Assembly: GCA_028455995.1 (NCBI GenBank)
Contig: JABELC010000002.1
Span: forward strand, 1,426,001 to 1,490,000
From: Scleromitrula shiraiana
Lineage: Eukaryota; Ascomycota; Leotiomycetes; Helotiales; Sclerotiniaceae
Length of the DNA stretch: 64,000 nt
Reading direction: 5' to 3'
Part shown: positions 14,126 through 24,341 of the stretch, in pieces
How the letters are laid out: each line of letters begins with the position of its first letter
Numbering within the stretch: position 1 is the first letter of the stretch
Notes under the pieces: model-generated
The model's input: only the letters and a program-made list of their open reading frames with translations
Database searches by the model: none
Told to the model about the DNA's origin: nothing
Translations under genes and position numbers: made by a program

Positions 14126-16088
14126 TATGCGATTGTTAAATAAGGTTATATATTAAATAATATAATATATAGGGTTATATATTATTATTATTAAAATAGT
14201 TTTAAATAGATATTTAGAATTGGCTTTTATTATAAACTAGATGTTTTTTAATAATTTGTTAAATTGCTTTAATAGATTAGTTATCGTTTATATAATTAAA
14301 ATGTTTTATTCAATCTATTTTTCTTTTTTAGCTTGTTTTCTTGTATTTTTTTTTTAATTCTATTTCTACTTTAAATTTTCTATCATTATCTTTATATTAT
14401 CGGACCTAAATTTTATTAATTGATTTTTATAAATTTTCTTTAAATAAATCTTAATTTATTTGGAGCATAATTTTATATATATTATACTTTATATTATATA
14501 GGCTATTAATATAAATATATTAACATAAATACTACTCTTTTATAATACTTTTTTTATTATTATTAAATATCTTTTATTCAATATTTAAAGTATCTATATA
14601 TTTATATCTTTAAATATTTTTTTAAAATCTATCCATAAATCTGTATTAATAAAGATCTTCAAATTACTAATTATATATTTATTAAATTTATATTTTAAAT
14701 AATAATTCATTATATATAAATCTTCTATATTATATCCCTTATATTTATTAATAAAGTTTAAATCATTTAAAGATAATTTATCAAATAAATCTTTATAATA
14801 CTTATTACTCCATCTAAATTTAAAGTCTTTATCATATTTAAAGTCATATATATTATTATTTTTTGATTATTATTTTTTTTTAAAATCAAATATAAACTTT
14901 TCAAAAATATTATTTATTATATTTTTAAATAAAAAAACCTTCATCTATATTTAAAATATCGAAATTTATATTTGCCTAAATATTTTTTATTAATATTATT
15001 TTTATAATAAATTTATATATATTAAACTTTTATTAAAATTTTTTAACAATATTTTTAATATTAATTAAAATTCTTTAATTTAATTAAATATTTATTTTAT
15101 TCATTAAATTATTAATAACAATTCTAAATTTTAAATATTTATACTTATTAAATTATTTTTTTTTTATAATTATTTAAAATTTATACTCATATTTATACTT
15201 TTCAATCTCCTTTTTTCCTTTATATCATTTTTGCCCATTATATTATCCATAATATTATAATATAAAATAAAAAAATGTTTTCAATAATATTTTATATTTA
15301 TTTATTAAATAATATAATAATTATTATTAAATTCATTTCTATCTAGTTTTCTTACTATTATTAAACAAATATTTAATATCAAATTAAAGATTCGATCTTA
15401 TAAAACTTTAAATCAAATATAATTGCCCAATTTATAAAATAAATCTAATATCAAATCAAAACTCATTCTAATAAAATTTTTAAATCGAATATAATCATTT
15501 CAATTTATAAAATAAATATATAATAAACAAATTCACTATAAAATAAAAAAAAAATAAAACAATTATAAAAAAATATAAAAATATAAAAAAAAAATTATTA
15601 AAGATTTTATAAAAATTTCTAAATAAAAATTTTTATATAAATAACTTTATCATCATCCTCATAATTATAATAAAATAATTATCATCACCAACATTTTTAT
15701 TTATTAAAATGTTTTCTTAAATAATATAACAAATATCCAAATAATATAATATAATTTATATTCTTATCATTACTTTATTTATAATAAACATTCAAATTTT
15801 ATAATTCTAAAATCGATTTAAAAACTATTTAATTTATAATAAATATTCAAATTTTATAATATATAAACCAAAATTAAAAACTATTATTTTTATAATAAAC
15901 ATTTAAATATCATAAAATTTAACTCTCTTCTTTATCAAAAAATTAAATAATCTATAAAACCTTTCACTATCAAAAATTATAAAAAGTTTCCCATTAATAA
16001 TAAACAAAAATATTTAAAATTTACTAAAATTAATATTATATACAAAATAAAAATCCTAATTTATAATATATACACTAATTAATATTTA
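14126..16088 (+). mobile_element. Nested element interior, right part, G-depleted
   Basis: From about 14,400 to the right LTR the plus strand is nearly free of G but retains C, the reverse of most of the rest of the element. No coding frame survives. Confidence 0.55.
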
Positions 16089-16242
16089 TATAACTCTAAA
16101 GATATAAAACTATATAAATACAATATTATTCAATATTATATTATTTATTCAAAAAGTTCAAAAAAAGTATTATACGCTATTAAAAATATATATCTCCTCA
16201 ACGGACACATAACGTAAGGTCACGTGTTTGACTATACAGACA
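16089..16242 (+). repeat. Nested element, 3' LTR (154 bp)
   Basis: Aligns gap-free with 8615-8768. It ends ACTATACAGACA, keeping the CA terminus lost from the left copy. Followed directly by the GTTTG target duplication. Confidence 0.8.
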
Positions 16243-16247
16243 GTTTG
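16243..16247. repeat. Target-site duplication GTTTG, right copy
   Basis: Second copy of the 5-bp duplication made by insertion of the nested element; matches 8610-8614. Confidence 0.75.
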
Positions 16248-17495
16248 TTTTTTTTATCTTTTTTATCTTTATTTTTAGTCTTATTTTCTTCTTGAATAGA
16301 GTTAATAATAAGGTTTCTTTTGTTTTTTTTTTTGAATTATTAAATTTTTTGATTATTGCGATAAAAATATTTGATTATGTATTAAATTATGTATTACGAG
16401 TTATTGTATTTATCGTTTTTAAAGTCTATTTAGATGAAATTTTAAAGATAAATATAAAGATCAAATTAATATTGATATTAAAGTTAATAAAAATATTAAT
16501 ATTGAATTTTTATAAAAGTTGTTTAAAAAATTATAAAATAAAAAAGTTTTTTTTTTGGATTATAATAAAATATTTTAAAATTTAATTTGTAAAATTGTTT
16601 TTGAATATTTATAAAATATTATTATTAAAAATATGATAATAAATATATTTTAAAATTTTAAATCGAATATATAATAAAAAAGTTTTATTATTGAAGTTAT
16701 TTTTAAAGTTAAATCTGTTTTTAAATAATTCATAAAATTTGTTATATTTTTTAAGGTTTTGATTAGAAAAAGGGTAGTTTAGAAAAGAGGAATTCTTTCT
16801 TATTATATTGATTTAAGGAGGGGAGTTGGGTAGAGGGATTTATGCAGAAAGGGAGTTGGATAAGAGTATTTGTGCAAATGATTAGAAAAGGATGTTGTAT
16901 TTTAATAAAGAGAGTGAGCTCTTTATTATTATATAGAGAGAAATTGGGGGAGAAAAAAAAAAGGAAAAAGTGAATTGTTGTAAAATAATAAAAGTTTATT
17001 TATTTTTGAAAAATATTTCTGAATTTTTATAGATTTTATTAATTTAAAAGTAATAATATCTTTAAATAAAAATCAAAGTTTTTTAATATAATCTTTATAA
17101 ATTCAAAAATAATGAATATGTAAAATAGGGTAAAAAAAAGAAATGAAAAAAAAATGATAAAAAAAATAATAAAAAAGATCTCGTTATCATTAAGGTTTTA
17201 AGAGTATTATAGAAGTCGTTAAAAAATGTTTTAAAAAAATAAAAATTAAAAAGTTTAAAGTTTTGAAATTTTAAAAGATTAAATTAAAAAAACTAGGCTA
17301 AAGATATATATAATGAATATAAAAGCTTATAATATCGTTTTAACGCCTATATATTCTATCTTAACACTATATATTATTTTTGATTAAAATACTTTATTAA
17401 TATTTCAAGTTCAATTCTAATCTCTTTAAAAATATTTCTATTATTATAATATTGCTTTGATATTTATAGTATTTGATCTATATAATATTAATCAA
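16248..17495 (+). mobile_element. Outer element interior, right part
   Basis: Continuation of the outer element beyond the nested insertion. A short open frame at 16,292-16,585 has an AT-driven residue content and no recognisable motif. Around 16,740-16,990 the plus strand is G-rich and almost without C (GGAGGGGAGTTGGG and similar), again C-to-T decay of one strand. Confidence 0.55.
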
Positions 17496-17654
17496 TATAG
17501 TTTTATTTTAATTAAATTATATGATTATAATACTATGGTTTATATTTGATATTTTTATTATTGATTGATCTATAATATAGATTATCAAATTATATATATA
17601 TACGATTATAGTCATATGCTTATCATATGCTACCTTGTGATCTATATTCTAATA
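17496..17654 (+). repeat. Outer element, 3' LTR (159 bp)
   Basis: Pairs with 3365-3523 at identical length. Ends CTATATTCTAATA, then GTTTC (target duplication) and satellite sequence. Confidence 0.87.
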
Positions 17655-17659
17655 GTTTC
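17655..17659. repeat. Target-site duplication GTTTC, right copy
   Basis: Second copy of the outer element's 5-bp target duplication; the satellite resumes directly after it. Confidence 0.88.
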
Positions 17660-19597
17660 ACTAATTCTAATCCGATATAAATATTACATAATAAATTATT
17701 AATTAAAATTAAAGATATTTTTAAATATTCTTTTTTAAATATTGATTTTAAAATTAAATTAATAAAAAAAAGAATAATTTTTATATCGGGTTAATATAAT
17801 AAAGTTTCATTAATTCTAACCCGATATAAATATTACATAATAAATTATTAATTAAAATTAAAGATATTTTTAAATATTCTTATTTAAATATTGATTTTAA
17901 AATTAAATTAATAAAAAAAATAATAATTTTTATATCGGGTCAATATAATAAAATATTATTCATTTTGACCCGATATAAATATTACATAATAAATTATTAA
18001 TTAAAATTTAAGATATTTTTAAATAATTTTATTTAAATATTAATTTTAAAATTTAATTAAGAAGAAAATTAATAATTTTTCTATCGGATCAATATAATAA
18101 AGATTCATTAATTTTGACTCGATATAAATATTACATAATAAATTATTAATTAAAATTTAAGATATTTTTAAATAATTTTATTTAAATATTAATTTTAAAA
18201 TTTAATTAATAAGAAAATTAATAATTTTTATATCGAGTCAATATAATGAAGTTTCATTAATTCTAACCCGATATAAATATTACATAATAAATTATTAATT
18301 AAAATTAAAGATATTTTTAAATATTCTTATTTAAATATTAATTTTAAAATTTAATTCATAAAAAAAGAATAATTTTTATATCGGGTTAATATAATAAAGT
18401 TTTATTAAGTTTAACCCGATATAAATATTACATAATAAATTATTAATTAAAATTTAAGATATTTTTAAATATTCTTATTTAAATATTGATTTTAAAATTA
18501 AATTAATAAAAAAAATAATAATTTTTATATCGGGTCAATATAATGAGATTTCAATATTTTGGACCCGATATAAATATTACGTAATAAATTGTTAATTAAA
18601 ATCTAAGATATTTTTAAATAATTTTATTTAAATATTAATTTTAAAATTTAATTAATAAAAAAAAGAATAATTTTTATATCGAATCAATATAATAAAATTT
18701 TATTCATTTTGACCTGATATAAATATTACATAATAAATTATTAATTAAAATTTAAGATATTTTTAAATAATATTATTCAAATATTAATTTTAAAATTTAA
18801 TTGATAAAAAAATTAATAATTTTTATATCGAGTCAATATAATAAAATTTCATTAATTCTAACCCGATATAAATATTACATAATAAATTATTAATTAAAAT
18901 TTAATACATTTTTTATTTAAATACTGATTTTAAAATTAAATTATGAAAAAACATAATAATTTTTATATCGGGTCAATATAATAAAATTTCATTCATTTTG
19001 ACCCGATATAAATATTACATAATAAATTATTCATTAAAATTTAAGATATTTTGAAATATTCTTTTTAAATATTAATTTTGAAATTAATTTAATAAAAAAA
19101 ATAATAATTTTTATATCGAGTCAATATAATAAAATTTCATTATTTTTAACTCGATATAAATATTATATAATAAAATATTAATTAAAATTTAAGATATTTT
19201 ATTTAAATATAAATTTTAAAATTAAATTAATAAAAAAATAATAATTTTTATATCGAGTCAATATAATAATATTTCATTACTTTTAACTCGATATAAATAT
19301 TATCTAATAAATTATTACTTAAAATTCAAGATACCTTTAAATACTTTTATTTAAATATTAATTTTAGAATTAAATTAATAAAAAAAATAATAATTTTTAT
19401 ATCGAGTCAATATAATAAAATTTCATTATTTTTAATTCGATATAAATATTATATAATAAAATATTAATTAAAATTTAAGATATTTTATTTAAATATAAAT
19501 TTTAAAATTAAATTAATAAAAAAAATAATAATTTTTATATCGGGTCAATATAATAAAATTTCATTACTTTTAACCCGATATAAATATTACCTAATAG
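17655..19597. repeat. AT-rich tandem satellite, right part (about 14 units)
   Basis: Same unit as 1-3364, with cores near 17,670, 17,819, 17,967, 18,118 and onward to 19,577. Some units have matching changes in both arms of the inverted repeat, for example CGAGTCAA facing TTAACTCG near 19,119-19,152. The array stops abruptly at about 19,597, inside the ATTACATAATAAATT block, and GC-balanced sequence follows at once. Confidence 0.95.
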
Positions 19598-19644
19598 GTG
19601 CATGCACGTATTGGTTACAACCAAATTTACTGTAGAAAAGAAGA

Positions 19645-19788
19645 ATACCAGTTGACATCCTGAAATCGAACCTCGTCGAACGTCTCCACAAATCCGGTAT
19701 CCTCTACATGAACATGATCGGTCACCCAAAACACGTCAAGAAATGTCTCGATCTCGGCGTCGATATCATCTGCGCACAAGGTGGTGGT
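19645..19788 (+). pseudogene. Truncated nitronate monooxygenase (2-nitropropane dioxygenase)-like fragment
   Basis: The frame starting at 19,651 reads VDILKSNLVERLHKSGILY, then a stretch ending GVDIICAQGGG. This matches the barrel segment of fungal nitronate monooxygenases, FMN enzymes that oxidise alkyl nitronates, where GVD-I-AQG-E-GGH is the usual context. A stop (TAG) lies just upstream at 19,633-19,635 and similarity ends after the Gly run, so only about 48 codons remain with no start. Base composition is GC-balanced and not RIP-damaged, unlike the satellite 50 bp away. Family call is by eye. Confidence 0.55.
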
Positions 19789-19897
19789 TCCAAACATAAT
19801 GCTAATATTTATATTAAGACTGAAATAATCACCAGCCAAATCTAATCAGATTGCTCAAGTCAATCTCTCTCTTCCTCTTCTGAAAATCCCCACCCTC

Positions 19898-21079
19898 TCA
19901 ATCCCAATAATAAGTCCACTGCGGCATTTTCATAACAATGTCCTCCCAACCCTTAGCAGGTGCATCTCCACCCGCCCCCGCACAAACCAACAACGGCAAA
20001 AAATGTTCCTGTCCCCTATCCGGATGCGCCTCCTTAGCACCAACCCAGTCCCTCCAACCTACCAACTCCTTCGCTCTCCTCTCACTATCCGCTATCTTCA
20101 GCGTCTCTGTTAATCGATACGACCATTCGAGATTACGCTGTACGTATGGGGCTGTGGATGAGAGTCCGGAGAACAGTAGGCGTAGGTTGTGGAAGGTGGG
20201 CATGCCGCTCCCGAGGATGGCGATTCCTTTGGAGCGGAGGGGGGCGAGGGCTTTGCCCATGGCGTAGTGGTCGGCGGGGTTGTTGGATCGGAGTACGGAG
20301 ATTTGGATTATGGGGATTTTGGCAGCGGGGGATATGAGGAGGAGAGGGATGAATACTCCATGGTCCCAGCCTATTTCGTTGTTAGTTTGTTTATGTTCTA
20401 CCTCTCGTACTCGTGTTCGAAGAAAAGAACGCAAATGGGAAAGCATTGATAAAAACAAAACAGAAAAAGACAAACCTCTCTTTCCATCCAAAACAGGATT
20501 TAACCGCGCACTTTTCAGTAACTCATATGCCTCCCTCGCTACCTCCGGACTTCCAGGCGCATCATATCTCAAATTATATGTTTCAGGCGGAAAACCACTA
20601 AAGTCGAACTCAAGATCATGATGAGATGCACTACTGATATGCGGACGAGACTCAGTCCAATGGGCCGTTACAATTATGATTGCTTTAGGGGGTGTAGTTG
20701 CAGCTGTGGTATTACCGGTAGAAGAAGAGGGAAGAATGCCGAGAAGTTCGGGGACTCGTGTGCTGAGGGATTTGGTGAGTTCGCGGTGGTCTGGGTCACC
20801 GATTACGGGGAGGGGTCCGCCGCCGTGACACACCATTATGACGGGTTGGAGGGCGGGAGGAGGAGAAGGAGAAGAGGATTCGGACATCTTGGTTGTGGTT
20901 GTGGATGATGTGTGGTAGTGGGAGTGGGAGTGGGAGTGGGAGTGGGAGTGGGAGTGGGAGTGGGAGTGAGAAGTAAGTGAGGAGAGTGGTGCTGGGCAGA
21001 TGGGTGTAAATATGTTGCTATATTGATGGCAGACTGCGTTGATGAGCGTACTGGTCTGTTGGGGACGAAATCGCATCAC
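19898..21079 (-). CDS. LigB/DODA-type extradiol ring-cleavage dioxygenase
   Basis: Two exons, complement of 20,476-21,079 and 19,898-20,370, with an intron at 20,371-20,475 (GTTTGT donor, CTAAC branch, TAG acceptor). The intron is a multiple of 3 with no stop, so the frame also reads through it. Class III, non-heme Fe/Zn-dependent dioxygenases of this family open catecholic rings (DOPA 4,5-dioxygenase and relatives). Seen here: VCHGGGP, TAHWTE, WDHGVFIPL and PTFHNL, which hold the expected metal and active-site His (residues 21, 76, 141 and 198 counted from the internal Met at 20,887). The Met at 20,887 gives 294 aa, the usual family length. The upstream in-frame Met at 21,079 adds 64 residues including nine Ser-His dipeptides and may be 5' UTR. 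Substrate cannot be predicted. Confidence 0.85.
   Translation of the reverse strand: MMRFRPQQTSTLINAVCHQYSNIFTPICPAPLSSLTSHSHSHSHSHSHSHSHSHYHTSSTTTTKMSESSSPSPPPALQPVIMVCHGGGPLPVIGDPDHRELTKSLSTRVPELLGILPSSSTGNTTAATTPPKAIIIVTAHWTESRPHISSASHHDLEFDFSGFPPETYNLRYDAPGSPEVAREAYELLKSARLNPVLDGKRGLSFSVLFLSMLSHLRSFLRTRVREVEHKQTNNEIGWDHGVFIPLLLISPAAKIPIIQISVLRSNNPADHYAMGKALAPLRSKGIAILGSGMPTFHNLRLLFSGLSSTAPYVQRNLEWSYRLTETLKIADSERRAKELVGWRDWVGAKEAHPDRGQEHFLPLLVCAGAGGDAPAKGWEDIVMKMPQWTYYWD
20915..20968. repeat. Hexanucleotide microsatellite (GTGGGA)n
   Basis: About nine copies of GTGGGA on the plus strand. Read on the minus strand it would encode (Ser-His)n in the possible N-terminal extension of the dioxygenase gene. 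Confidence 0.9.
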
Positions 21080-22435
21080 TGGGTTGAGTTGATGTGGGGT
21101 GGGTGATATGTAGATACCTAGAAGGAGAAATAAATTCTCGAGTTCGAGGGGAAGATTAGGTTAGTTAATGGAAAGGGAATGGGTAGAGCAACAATCTTAT
21201 ATTGAGCGAATGAAATTATATAGTCTCCGTTTTCAGTCAATTACTCGTGAACAATATCAATACCTACGCGCACAGGGGTGGAAATTTCGCATTGTTCGGC
21301 GCTGAGGGTGTTTGGAGTTTGTCTTGGCAAAGAACAAAAGTGTTACGATTGATTACTGAGAATATTGGTGGGGATTTGTAATGATGTGAAATCGGGTGGA
21401 GCTTGCGGAGATTCTATCTTGCGTAAGCGGCGGTAGCCGCGCTTATTGGACCTGTTGATATTGGCAACATTGACTTCATTTTGTGAATTGATGAAATGCT
21501 TTAAGTCAAATATGTGCATTTTGAATAAACGTTAGAGTCGAAATTATGTTAAGGCCCATTTCAATATCTAATATTCCAACAAACATTCCAAATGAATCAA
21601 GTTGAATTAAATTGAAATATCTATTGTTCGAAGGAGCATTCGGAAATCGGTTAACTTGATATTTTGAAGTCATATATCTGTTACCACTATTTCCTCTTGT
21701 GGATTTCAACAATGGCCAAGATTTTGTAAGATGCGGGCTATTTGAGATTCAACGGATATTGTTATCTAGCATTTCACTTGGTTCTCGAGTCAGATATTGT
21801 GCTAGATATCAATTCGGCCATGACGAGTGTCACGACTTAAAGTCCAATCGCAATCCTTTCACTTCGTATGTAGCTATATCCTTAATGGGTCGACTTTAGT
21901 CAAGTTTAGTACCGAACTATAACTAAGCATACCTAGATGTTTAAGTAACTCTAGAAAAATTATACAAGGATGCCTTGTCATGAATCAAAGTCCGAACATT
22001 TGATATTTCTGTTTGAAATTAGTCTTTCAGAAGCACTAGTCTTGAAAGCAAACAGTACTTGTGTTTACTTATTCATTCATGCTATTCGGTTCCTACCCAT
22101 TATCCTCTTACAATCATACTGGTAATGAATCATCTAAGTAACTTAACAAGATACATGTATGCTTCATTCTCGGTACATTCGTTCCAGACTTGGTACTGGA
22201 TTCGACAATGGAGTAGATGATGCTGATATTGCTTAATTCTATGATTCGTAAGAAGTTATTTTCATGTAGTATACAGTGTTTCTATGCATGTTACACCCCT
22301 TAGCCCTGAGCTATAACCACTTGTTGTCCACCTGAAGGGGTAATATGTTCAACACTTGGAGTTCAAGCCACTAGCATGTCAAGTAATATTTATTTCATGT
22401 TAGTAACTAATCACTGGAATCTACGCAAAGAATTA
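21080..22435. other. Intergenic, no gene seen
   Basis: Contains the upstream region of the dioxygenase gene (minus strand). Only short unconnected frames are present (for example 21,506-21,712). A GC-rich imperfect inverted repeat occurs near 21,426-21,449 (AAGCGGCGGTAGCCGCGCTT). Nothing else recognised. Confidence 0.6.
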
Positions 22436-22677
22436 ATTTCATCCAGCGCCCATGTATGAATGATTATATTTTGAAAGACGAATAATGCGACTAAGAGAAT
22501 AGTTTCAATACTAGGTGAGGAGCTAATGGAAGGGTAATGAAGGGGTATACATAACGTATTTCATCGAGCGCCTATTTATGAATGATCATATGATCAAAAA
22601 CGAATGATACGACTAAGAAAATTGTTTCACTGCCAGGTAAGGAACTAATGGAGGGGTAATGGAGAGGTATACATAAA
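22436..22677. repeat. Diverged tandem duplication, two copies of about 120 bp
   Basis: Copy 1 (22,436-22,554) and copy 2 (22,558-22,677) share ATTTCATC-AGCGCC, TATGAATGAT, CGACTAAGA, AACTAATGGA/AGCTAATGGA and GGTATACATAA in the same order at a period of about 122 bp. Differences are mostly transitions. No coding potential. Confidence 0.8.
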
Positions 22678-23284
22678 ATTATTGGGCTATCAACATAAAA
22701 ATGAAGCTAGTCATTTAGGTTTCAAGATCCGGAATTAAGTAGTGCGCTTCTAGTGAATCATTTTTCTCTACGTAATATATATCGTCAAATATTTGGCTAG
22801 CTTCATCTCACCCGTTGGCTTGAATTAAGCATCAAGAGTCGGATCAACAAAAAGTACCGCTAGTATGCTGAGTCGACTGAAATGAGTAGAAAAACATGGC
22901 TGTCACTTTTGTTATGTAAGTTCGTTTTCCTACAAGTTCTGAGTGTTAGATATATGAAACATGTTGAATTACTTGATGGAAATATCTTACGAGAGAATCT
23001 GCTTATGATGTGTATTACTATGCAATAACTATATACTTAAAATATGTTGAAGATTTATAATGTTACTCACAATGATAGAATAAAGTCAAGTAGCTGTCTC
23101 AACTTAGATATTCTCATATAATGATAGATGAAGTAAATGATGTTGTACTTATCAACGATGTAAATGCCTACATGATCTAGCAACCATCAATCAATAATAA
23201 ACTGGATGTTTGGTTTGTTCTTCACAGTCCTGATAAACAAGACTTGCAATGGACCCCCAAAAAAAATATTTCAAAAAAAAGGGA
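22678..23284. other. Intergenic, no gene seen
   Basis: Moderately AT-rich sequence without a long frame or recognised element. Confidence 0.55.
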
Positions 23285-24150
23285 AAAGTTTCCAGATCCA
23301 GTCCAGTATCCAGTAATCCCTTGGATTTAAAGAAAGTAAGAATCCAGTAGATGTTGCCGTCATCCAATGGTCCAGTAAGAACAAAAAGAAAGTAAGAATC
23401 CGGTCCAGTGTCCAGTAGTCCTGTGGTGGAGTAAAGAGAATGTGAGAATCCAGTAGATGTTTCCATCATCCAGTGGGCCCAGTCAAATTGAAAGAAAGTA
23501 TAATCCGGTCCAGTGTCCAGTGGAGTAAAAGAGACTATGAATCCAGTAGATGTTGCCATCATCCAGTGGGTCCAGTAAAAATGAAAGTAAGTAAGAATCC
23601 GGTCCAGCATGTAGTAGTCCTTTGGAGTAAAATAAAGTGATAATCCAGTCCAGTTTCCGGTAGTCCCTTGGGGTAAAAGAAAGTAAGAATCCAGTAGATG
23701 TTGCCATCATCCATTGGTCCAGTAAGAGTAAAAGAATGTATAATCCGGTCTAGTATCCAGTAGTCCTATGATAGTGTAAAAGAATGTGAGAATCCAGTCC
23801 GGGTATCCGGGGGAATAGAAAGAACGTGTTAGAATCCAATGGTCCAGTAAAAAGAATGTAAGAATTTGTCCGGTATCCGATAGGGTAAAAGAAATGCAAA
23901 AGTCCTGTAGATGTTGCCATCATCCAATGGCCCAGTAAATATAATGCATAATTTTTTCCGATCTCCCAGAGAATAAAAAGAATGTAAGAATCCAGTAGGT
24001 GTTGCCATGTCCAGTAAAAAGAAAAAGATTGTACTAATCCAATGGTAGGTAAAAAAGAGTGTAGAAGTTCCCGGAAGCCAGAAATGAATGAAAGTAAAGA
24101 ATGATGGATGTTGCCAGTATCCAACGGGCAGGTGAAAAGAGTGTATAAAT
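23285..24150. repeat. Degenerate minisatellite (GTAGATGTTGCCATCATCCA family)
   Basis: The phrase GTAGATGTTGCCATCATCCA, or a near variant, recurs near 23,348, 23,448, 23,537, 23,690, 23,907 and 23,995. It alternates with AATCCGGTCCAGT and GGAGTAAAAGAAAGTAAGAATCC-like phrases, giving sub-units of about 45 bp. The minus strand stays open in overlapping frames for several hundred bp (23,191-23,610, 23,750-24,124, 23,829-24,341) because the repeat has few stops on that strand. A Trp/Tyr/Gly-rich repeat peptide is possible in principle but nothing supports translation. Confidence 0.8.
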
Positions 24151-24256
24151 CCCGGAAGTAAGAGATAAATGAACCTAAGGGTAACGTCTGTCTTGTGGAG
24201 GAGGGAGGAAGGGCTTTTATACCTTTCTTGTAAGCTAAGAATCAAGTTAGATGTAA

Positions 24257-24325
<69 letters not shown>

Positions 24326-24326
24326 A
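24257..24326. repeat. Trinucleotide microsatellite (ATC)n, about 23 copies
   Basis: Uninterrupted ATC repeat on the plus strand; it would read as poly-Asp on the minus strand in the frame that continues into the minisatellite. Confidence 0.95.
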
Positions 24327-24341
24327 GTTGTAATGATTCAT

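Larger units (their letters stand above)
8615..16242 (+). mobile_element. RIP-degraded LTR retrotransposon nested in the outer element
   Basis: Direct repeats of exactly 154 bp (8615-8768 and 16,089-16,242) bound a 7.6-kb element inserted in the interior of the outer element, with a 5-bp duplication GTTTG on both sides. TTGGCAAC follows the left LTR (8769-8776), consistent with a primer-binding site and plus orientation. The interior lacks open frames apart from AT-driven ones such as 10,474-10,851, whose F/I/L/Y/N-only composition is an artefact of base composition. It inserted after the outer element. Superfamily not determinable by eye. Confidence 0.8.
3365..17654 (+). mobile_element. RIP-degraded LTR retrotransposon (outer element)
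   Basis: Terminal direct repeats of exactly 159 bp (3365-3523 and 17,496-17,654) flank a 14.3-kb insertion bounded by a 5-bp target duplication. The left end starts TG; the right copies show TA where TG/CA is expected, consistent with RIP. TTGG follows the left LTR directly (3524-3527), as in a tRNA primer-binding site, so plus-strand orientation is inferred. Removing the nested element at 8615-16,242 and its duplicated 5 bp leaves about 6.7 kb, a normal size for a Ty1/copia or Ty3/gypsy element. All gag-pol frames are broken by stops and I could not recognise protease, reverse transcriptase or integrase motifs, so the superfamily is unresolved. Confidence 0.85.

Noticed and set aside
19938..20908. 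Plus-strand frames opposite the dioxygenase gene
   Set aside because: They are shadows of the minus-strand coding sequence, which has clear family motifs and a consensus intron.
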